Made by a program: the position numbers and the translations under genes. 64,000 nucleotides of DNA, from contig CALNXK010000017.1 of the NCBI GenBank assembly GCA_942486035.1, forward strand, positions 1,480,001 through 1,544,000. The letters are read 5' to 3'. The stretch comes from Porites lobata. Taxonomy: Eukaryota > Cnidaria > Anthozoa > Scleractinia > Poritidae. Below the pieces are notes generated by a model, which ran no database searches, was not told the origin of the DNA, and saw only the letters and a program-made list of their open reading frames with translations. Shown piece by piece: positions 57,801-64,000 of this stretch (its first letter is position 1; every line of letters begins with the position of its first letter).

Positions 57801-60744
57801 GACATTATCCTTACTTTGTCAGACTATTCCACCCTTCCTCACCTCTGAGAAGTGTGGAACTAAGTAAAGAATGACAAGAGGTTCATGACTGGGGCAGAAG
57901 TGTGACATTATCCTTACTTTGTCAGAATATTCCTCCCTTCCTCACCTCTGAGAAGTGTGGAACTAAAAAAAGAATGACAAGAGGTTCATGACTGGGGCAG
58001 AAGTGTGACATTATCCTTACTTTGTCAGACTATTCCTCCCTTCCTCACCTCTGAGAAGTGTGGAACTAAGTAAAGAATGACAAGAGGTTCATGACTGGGG
58101 CAGAAGTGTGACATTATCCTTACTTTGTCAGACTATTCCACCCTTCCTCACCTCTGAGAAGTGTGGAACTAAGTAAAGAATGACAAGAGGTTCATGACTG
58201 GGGGAAAGGTGCGACAATATCCTAACTTTGTCAGACTACTCCACACTTCCACACCTCTGAGAAGTGTGGAACTAAGTAAGAAGTGAAGAAACTCTGGATT
58301 TCATGGCCAGGGCTGGACATGGCTCCCCAGACGATCATACTCAACCTACTCATGAAATGACTCCTGGGTTCAAACCTTTCACAGTTAGCAGCCAGTAACT
58401 AAGAAAAATTTTAAATGAATAATAACGATAAAAAAAATAAAAATGTACATAGCTGATTCATCTAAAATAATTTAGCTCACCAGATGAACAAAAGGGACCA
58501 AGTAGCCTAACATGTTGAAACCTAATGCGACGATGAAAACGATGAGTGCTCGATTCTTGCAAATGGACAAATCAAAATACTTCTTCTTGGTTTCTTGAGA
58601 GAGTACCTCGTTGTCTTTCACAGGACAAAAAGTCATTCCACAGACAATAATTACCACTTGAACTGCTGCAAGAATGCGAAACGAAGTGGAAAGTCCAAAT
58701 CTGTTGAACATCCACTGTAGTCCAGGGCTTAATGTCAATGTACCGAGGGAACCGCCAAAGGTGATTATACCAGTGGCTAAAGACAAACGCTTCGAATTCT
58801 TGAAGTGCTGTGCGACGATCAAAAACGTAGGAAAGTAACTAAGGGACAATCCAACACCCCAAAGTACTCCGTGGGTGAAATAAAGATGAAGGATACTGGT
58901 GTAGAATGAGGACAGGACCATGGCAAGAATGCACGTCAAACCCCCGGATATCGTCACAACTCGGCAACCAAACCGCTCGCTTAGTGACGTGCTCAAAGGG
59001 GCACAGAAGTACAAAACGGAAGGCGTTAGAGAGCTCACCCATGCTGATGATGAACAAGAAAATAATTTAAGGCTATATAATAGTAAATTATGAAAATAGT
59101 GATGTTATTATAAAACATGTCAAAAACTGGCATCTGACTAATGAGCCTGTTCAACTTATAAGAAGAAGATGGCCTTTAGGTGAACTCAAACATTATAATC
59201 ATAACAGCATAACAGGCTTATCCTCTGTATTTGGCAAGAGCCGGAGTTAGAACAGTATTACATTAAGCTATAACTTCAGTACTGATCAGAAGTTTGTAAA
59301 GGATAATGAATACAAATAAATTACTTATAAAAATGTAAACAAAACTGACTATTTTCCAGTAGACTGACCGTAAAGGTCTGTAAAGCTCCGCTCCTCGCAC
59401 GATGAACTTTTGAAAATAAAGACTGGTGTAGACTATAAGTAGTCCCCATTTTTGAGGAAAAATGGGGACTAGTCGTAGTCTAAGACGGGTGCCTCTTTGT
59501 AAACAAAACGCGGCACATTTGCACTACCCATCTTGCGGGGGTTGAGAGGACTAAAACAATACGTGTGTCCTTAACTGGCTCTATGAAGCGCTTAAAGGGA
59601 TGTTTATTTGTGATTCAGCAAACTGAATACCACAGCTTATGCCATAAAGGCTGAGGAAAAAACTATTTAATTAAAAATTCTAGAAGATTGCAAAGCAGTC
59701 CGTATTTTTGCGTAGGCCAAGAACGCACGCGAGAGCGGTCAATCAAAAGTCCTGGAGCAGAAATGGTAAAAATTAAGGGTGACACTTGCCGTGGCTCGCG
59801 CGAAAATCTAATGCGAAACACCCGACGTCTCGAGCACTAGTTAACCGATTTTTTCAGACGATTAAATTATAAGCTGTTAAAAGGAGTTCGGGGGTGAGAT
59901 ATGATTTTGTTGTATTTTGCTGCTAGGCAACTGCCGACAGTAACTTCCTCTTATCATAGAGGCAACACTAGATTTCGCTGGACGTGAACTCCGGCAAATT
60001 TATAAACCCTTGTCGACTCGCACCTTTGAGAGGTTGCTTCGCGAAGAATAAATACTAATTGAGTGAATCAGATATTTTTTGATACAGAGAATAGTAATGG
60101 TCGAGGAAACAGTTCTAAGTTTCCTGAAAACGTTTACCCGCGAGTCCCTCAGTTATGTTCATCGTGAATTACAAGTGAATTACCGCTCTTGGCCCATCAG
60201 AAATTTAACAGATGCATGGTCATGAGTTCAATGTATAACAGTGAAAAAAAATGATGCAAGATCATCCCTTAACAAAAGGGAAAATAAAAATAAATACAGC
60301 CTTAACAGGAAGAAATTAAAGCCAGTTTGCAGGGTTGTAAGTTTTACTCCGTTTTACCAAAACAGTAACTTTCACCCGTCAAATGGCCTCTCGCCACGAA
60401 AAAGTTTTAAAAGCCAGTCTTTCATTCTTAAAAGGCTTTATGGACCATTCATACATTATTCTACACTGTATTAACTCTGAAGTAATACGAAAAGTAAGTC
60501 AGTTATACCTAACTTGACTCACACAGACTTCCTTCATACCTGTAGCTCCTCTCGAGGCTTTAAATTCGTCGATTAATTTTGTGTACAAAACCCCTCCAGT
60601 CATCATGAATCCAACCACTGCAAACTGAGCTAAGAAAGCAAAAGCACAAACCAGCCATTGTCGTCCGCCCTCAGAGCGCACCATCTTCAGCTTGACTGTG
60701 TTCCGGGAGTTCTCTTTTTTTGAACTGCTACCATTTGTCGGCAT
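54843..60744 (-). CDS. SLC16-like solute carrier, gene 4 (tandem paralog of gene 3)
   Basis: Exons on the - strand, in translation order: 60744-60540, 59043-58481, 55394-54843 (stop TAA), giving 439 residues. Splice phases (1, 0) and exon plan are the same as in gene 3. The N-terminus is longer (MPTNGSSSKKENSRNTVKLK before MVRSEGGRQW) and keeps more of the SLC16 helix-1 motif (EGGRQW). Exon 2 keeps HFKNSKRLSLATGIITFGG and differs from gene 3 at about 19 of 563 bases plus one codon. Exon 3 differs at about 35 of 185 residues, mostly in helices 7-8 and the C-terminal tail. The helix-8 Arg is kept (GIGRLLFG). Expected plasma-membrane transporter, substrate unknown. A shorter start at the internal MVRS is possible and would match gene 3. 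Confidence 0.87.
55395..56929. other. Repeat-rich first half of gene 4 intron 2
   Basis: Contains a TCTTAAACAGGGTATCG-type repeat (55850-55925, resuming 56235-56320), interrupted by an element bounded by CTAGACTACTTGCAG and CTGGCAGTCTAG (about 55922-56139) and flanked by CTTAAA on both sides. The 90-bp fold-back at 56400 is listed separately. The sequence leads into the minisatellite through related GTGTGGAAGTGTG words from about 56740. Confidence 0.5.
56400..56489. mobile_element. 90-bp TAGCCTCC...GGAGGCTA fold-back element, perfect 9-bp TSD
   Basis: TAGCCTCCCTGCAGACGTCC and GGACGTCTACGGGGAGGCTA are inverted arms. The 9-bp flank CTCCCGCTA is identical at 56391-56399 and 56490-56498. It lies in gene 4 intron 2. 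Confidence 0.78.
56930..58290. repeat. 103-bp minisatellite in gene 4 intron 2
   Basis: The word TGAGAAGTGTGGAACTAAGT recurs at 57228, 57331, 57434, 57537, 57640, 57743, 57846, 57949 (partly altered), 58052, 58155 and 58258, an exact 103-bp period. Older, more diverged copies precede (about 57024 and 57126). Each unit carries a small dyad in which CCACACTTC-type sequence pairs with GAAGTGTGG, and the CTTTGTCAGACTATTCC segment is constant. The array ends about 190 bp before exon 2. Confidence 0.92.
59430..59481. repeat. Perfect-stem hairpin in gene 4 intron 1
   Basis: AGTAGTCCCCATTTTT and AAAAATGGGGACTAGT with flanking GACTA/TAGTC form an inverted repeat of about 50 bp. Likely the remnant of a fold-back element. 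Confidence 0.5.
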
Positions 60745-60849
60745 TTCAGAACCTAATAAACCTCATCAGCACCAAAGGAAACTAATCCATGTATACCAAA
60801 CGTCCGCTTTGCCGAATGACTGGTTGACAATATTTTCAGCATCGGAAAT

Positions 60850-61085
60850 ATAATTATACATTGTACCAGAAAGACGGGTAGACTTGCCAATAATATTTTG
60901 ACTTTTCCGGGTCACGCCGTATCAGAATCACATGTTTGAGCATGAGTAATGCATCAGATATATGCTTTCCGATAACAAATAATCGGCCTAGTCATAATTC
61001 TGAAAAAGGGGAAGTTTATTACTTATTTAAACCAAGTTCAAAAACGTTTCTAGGTGAAATAAAGACTATAGTTTTTAAGGCTAGT
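60850..61085. repeat. Duplicated 5'-flanking block B (gene 4)
   Basis: Upstream flank of gene 4 sharing AATCACATGTTTGAG, ATATGCTTTCCG, TAGTCATAA and TAGGTGAAAT words in the same order as block A (49590-49810) and block C (61560-61790). Confidence 0.6.
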
Positions 61086-61547
61086 CAAGGTCATTGGCAT
61101 GTCACTCATGTAGTAGGTTGTTCCCTATAAGCAAATAACGTCAAGTAATTTGCTATCTGTTTACAATGCTTAAATCGTGTCTTCACTGCAATTGAATTTC
61201 AAAGATGTGTGTCCACTTTCAATTTGTTATTTATAACCCTAAAGACTAATTAGAAACTGAAACTGTTTCCTATCGTCTCTATGACTATCTACGGATGAAG
61301 TACAAGGGGAAGAAATTAATAGCATGGGATCAATGAAAATCACTTTGTGACTAAGCCGAAGACAATAGACTTTGTAAGCTTGCATGTTTTGTTTTCTTAT
61401 TTCAAACCATGTGATCATGTGATGTAATCGCAGAGAAGGGCTTCTTTCAAATGTTGTGACGTCCACTTGCACATGTATGCATAACTTGTAAAAGGACAAA
61501 AGATTCGAGATTCGAGACCCTGGTTTTAAAATTTGAAGCCCATACTT

Positions 61548-62735
61548 TTTACCACCCCAATACCACCAAAAGACCGGCGAGTGGCGCGAGTAAACCGGGC
61601 CAATTATGTTTGCGGGTCACGCCATAGGAAAATCGCATGTTCGTTGAGTTATTCATGCTTTCCGTAAACAACTAATTGTACTAGTCATAAGTATATAAAA
61701 GGGTGGCTTTGATTACTTATTTAAATCAAAACAATTTTTTTAGGTGAAATACAGACAGCAGTTTTAAAGGTCACTGCTGCTTTTGAGAAATTTCGCCGGA
61801 AAAAAATTCATTGCTCGCTTTTGATTTCTATGATGTTAATGATGCCTGGGGTGATGATGTTAGATACGTGAATTGTCGCCGGTGGTTAATAATCGGCAAG
61901 TTGTAATTTTTATATTACTAATGTTAGGCACACTAATCAAAAAAAAAAATAAGTGAGAACCAAGCAAGTATATTCTGACTCATATTTTGATTTATGTTTC
62001 CACGGGCGTCCCAAGCTCACGAATTACATGATTATAAAATATAAGTTATCTAGATTTTTTAACAAGAAATTCAACCAATAGGAAAGAGTTAGTGAAAATT
62101 CGTATAAGTAACCACAAACTCATGATTATATTGAAACTGGAAGATATAATCAAAATCCCCACAACGATAGATTCTGCCCTGTTTGTAACTCTGGTATAAT
62201 TGAAGACGAATTTCATTTTCTCTTGCATTGTCCAAAGTATTCAGTCCCAAGGGAAAACTTCTACAATCAAATCCAACAAAGTTTTGTCGATTTTAATCAG
62301 CTATCTTGCACAGAATTAGTAATTAAATTGATGAATTCTCAGAATTTTTCTGTAAATTCACATTTGTTGAAATTTGTTTCATTAAGTAATAATGATTTAC
62401 GTAATAATTTGTTATCAAATCATACTGATGACACTTGATTGACTATTGTAATCATTGCATTGTATTATCATTAGTATATTAAATTGTAATTCTGTCTTAA
62501 AGCTTTTGCAATTAATACTGTAACTCATATAGTCATGCAAATAGAGCTTATGTTGTTGTTGAGTTTGAATGTTGCACAAATATGATGTTGTTGTATTGAT
62601 TACCATAGCGACAAGGATATCCTGTTGTTGCAAGTCAACTGACTAAAGAGAAAATACTTTTACTAGGTAAAAGTAGAACATCATTGTTCTTGGTGATAAG
62701 CACATGATGTGGAACAAATCGGAACAAATCGGTTC
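61548..62735. repeat. Duplicated 5'-flanking block C, interrupted by a LINE fragment
   Basis: Very similar to block A: CCACCCCAATACCACCAAAAG, GCCAATTATGTTTGC, GATGCCTGGGGTGATGATGTT and ATTGATTACCATAGCGACAA in the same order. About 520 bp of LINE sequence separates the two halves. It lies upstream of block B, so gene 4 has two consecutive versions of this flank. Confidence 0.7.
62045..62560 (+). pseudogene. LINE retrotransposon 3' fragment (C-terminal Cys-His region)
   Basis: A + strand frame ending at 62438 encodes IETGRYNQNP, then FCPVCNSG, EDEFHFLLHCPKY and PREN, the CxxC...H...C zinc-finger tail found at the C-terminus of several non-LTR retrotransposon polyproteins. A frameshift near 62125 separates it from an upstream ELVKIRISNHK piece. 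Only the tail and 3' UTR remain. It is inserted into block C. Confidence 0.7.
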
Positions 62736-62819
62736 TCATAGCCTCCTGTGCTGTATGTGTCGTTCTACCTATCTACGCGTGTTGTATGCCACAGATCTAG
62801 ACTGTTCCAGTCTTTAACA

Positions 62820-64000
62820 GCTTGTTAATGGGTCCTTTCTTTTCCCCAGTTTCTTCTTACACGTGGCAGTCTCAAGTTATCCTTGAGTCGTGCGTCGTAG
62901 CCTTGTATATCTTTATTTACCATTAGATCCATACGTTTCTCTAAGGTTAACCAACCAAGGGCTTCAAGCGCGTCGGCAGCAGATGAATGAAAAGGGCGGT
63001 CTAATATAGTTTTAGCAGCCTTGTTCTGGAGCAGTTGTAAATTGTTCATGAGAACAGCATTGTCCTTGTCCCCCCAAACAATGTCGGCATAATCAACGGG
63101 AGAATGAGACTGTTAAAGAAAAGAATACGCGCATTACGTGTAAGCAAACTCTTAATTCTCCTTAAAAGCCCTAAGCGTTGATTTATCTTCAGTTGGTGGA
63201 AACATATTCAATATGCTCCGTCCCGTAGAATTTGAGGACAAAGTTACACCCAAGTATTTAAAGCGTCCAACGCCCTCAACTTCTTTATCAAATATTGAGA
63301 CAGATATAGCGTTAGCAGCAAGCAATTTGCGATCGCTGCCGATAAGCATAGACTTGGTATTCTCTATTTTAAGTGTAAGCTTTTTCGATTTAGCCACAGA
63401 GCTGTTCTCGACAGATCTTCATTAAGAGCATTATCAAGATCTTTTATGTTAGAGGCGTAGCAGTACAAAACAGTATCGTCCGCATAAAGGGATTGACAGC
63501 ATTAGGCAGGTCATTTATGTAAACAAGAAAAAGTAAGGGCCCCAGGATGCTCCCATGTGGTACACCATAGGTAACAGGTAGAGGATCGGCGATCTCTTTG
63601 CCGTATGAGGTGCGCTGCTTCCTATGACTGATATGAGGTAGGTTTGAAACCACTGAACAGCATTAGGAGTTAATCCCAAGGAAGATAACTTGGCGAGCAG
63701 GATACTGTGATCCACAGTATAAAAAACCTTTGACAAATCCAAGAATATACAGCCTCACAGAGATTCCCGCGCTCCATGTTACTAAGAACGTTTCTGCAAA
63801 ACTTGCTAGAGCAGTGACAGTCAAGTGTTTTGGTCGGAAACCAACTTGCTTGTCGGTCAGCAAGTGGTTAGTGTTCAGGTAATCATAAAGGGGAGGTGAA
63901 CAGCTAGCTCTTTCGAGAAATTTGCTTAGAGTTGGCAAAATTGATATCGGGCGGTATTTGGATACGTTAGTCTGGTCACCTGATTTGAATAGAGTTGTTA
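62820..64000 (-). pseudogene. Decayed non-LTR reverse transcriptase fragment
   Basis: Read on the - strand from the window end, pieces in shifted frames give GFRPKHLTVTAL, a DLSK segment with VDHSILLAKLSSLGL, GVPHGSILGPLLFLVYINDL, LKIENTKSMLIGSD, FKYLGVTL and a tail with LQLLQNKAAKTIL and ALGWLTLEKRM. These are in the order of a CR1/Jockey-like LINE reverse transcriptase and its C-terminal region. The catalytic YADD-type box is not readable, and several frameshifts are present. It continues beyond base 64000. Confidence 0.8.

Noticed and set aside
56930..58290. CRISPR-like regularly spaced repeats
   Set aside because: The whole 103-bp unit repeats, including the would-be spacers, and it lies in an animal intron. 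It is a minisatellite.

Overview
The window reads as animal nuclear DNA: AT-rich, with short coding exons bounded by GT-AG introns, extracellular multidomain genes and a dense load of small inverted-repeat transposons. The family content and the look of the repeats suggest a cnidarian, most likely an anthozoan such as a stony coral. That assignment is inference; no marker gene settles it. There are no bacterial-style operons.

Layout. (1) About 2.2-13.0 kb, + strand: the 3' part of a secreted ADAMTS-type metalloprotease gene (gene 1). Sixteen coding exons join in consistent phase from the zinc-binding exon to a stop codon, followed by an intron in the 3' UTR and a poly(A) signal. Exons for its signal peptide, prodomain and first half of the catalytic domain are not visible and probably lie before base 1. 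(2) About 13.0-16.8 kb: intergenic. (3) 16.9-42.5 kb, + strand: a complete paralogous ADAMTS gene (gene 2) of about 29 exons and 1,200 residues, running from signal peptide through cysteine-free prodomain, furin site, catalytic domain, disintegrin-like region, TSP1, Cys-rich, spacer and three more TSP1 repeats. It ends in four EGF-like modules, each on its own phase 1-1 exon. Gene 1 instead carries a GCFND-type Cys-rich domain at the same position. (4) 44.2-49.4 kb and 54.8-60.7 kb, - strand: two tandem three-exon SLC16-like (monocarboxylate transporter family) genes, 3 and 4. Their middle exons are almost identical while their last exons have diverged, which suggests gene conversion. The 5' flank is present three times (49.6-50.4, 60.85-61.1 and 61.55-62.7 kb). 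(5) 62.0-64.0 kb: two decayed LINE retrotransposon fragments in opposite orientations.

Introns and spacers hold many non-autonomous elements for which both ends, and often the target-site duplication, can be read: a TTA-flanked Harbinger-like element, a TA-flanked pogo/Tc1-like element, an 838 bp element present twice with a shared short ORF, an element with CGGTATT repeats nested in a larger inverted repeat, and a group of tiny fold-back elements with TAGCC...GGCTA ends and 8-9 bp target duplications. Intron 2 of gene 4 holds a 103-bp minisatellite. Genes 1 and 2 would act outside the cell on matrix. Genes 3 and 4 would encode plasma-membrane solute carriers. Nothing in the sequence ties the two pairs together beyond proximity.

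All exon models were made by eye from splice signals, phase and family motifs; there is no transcript support.
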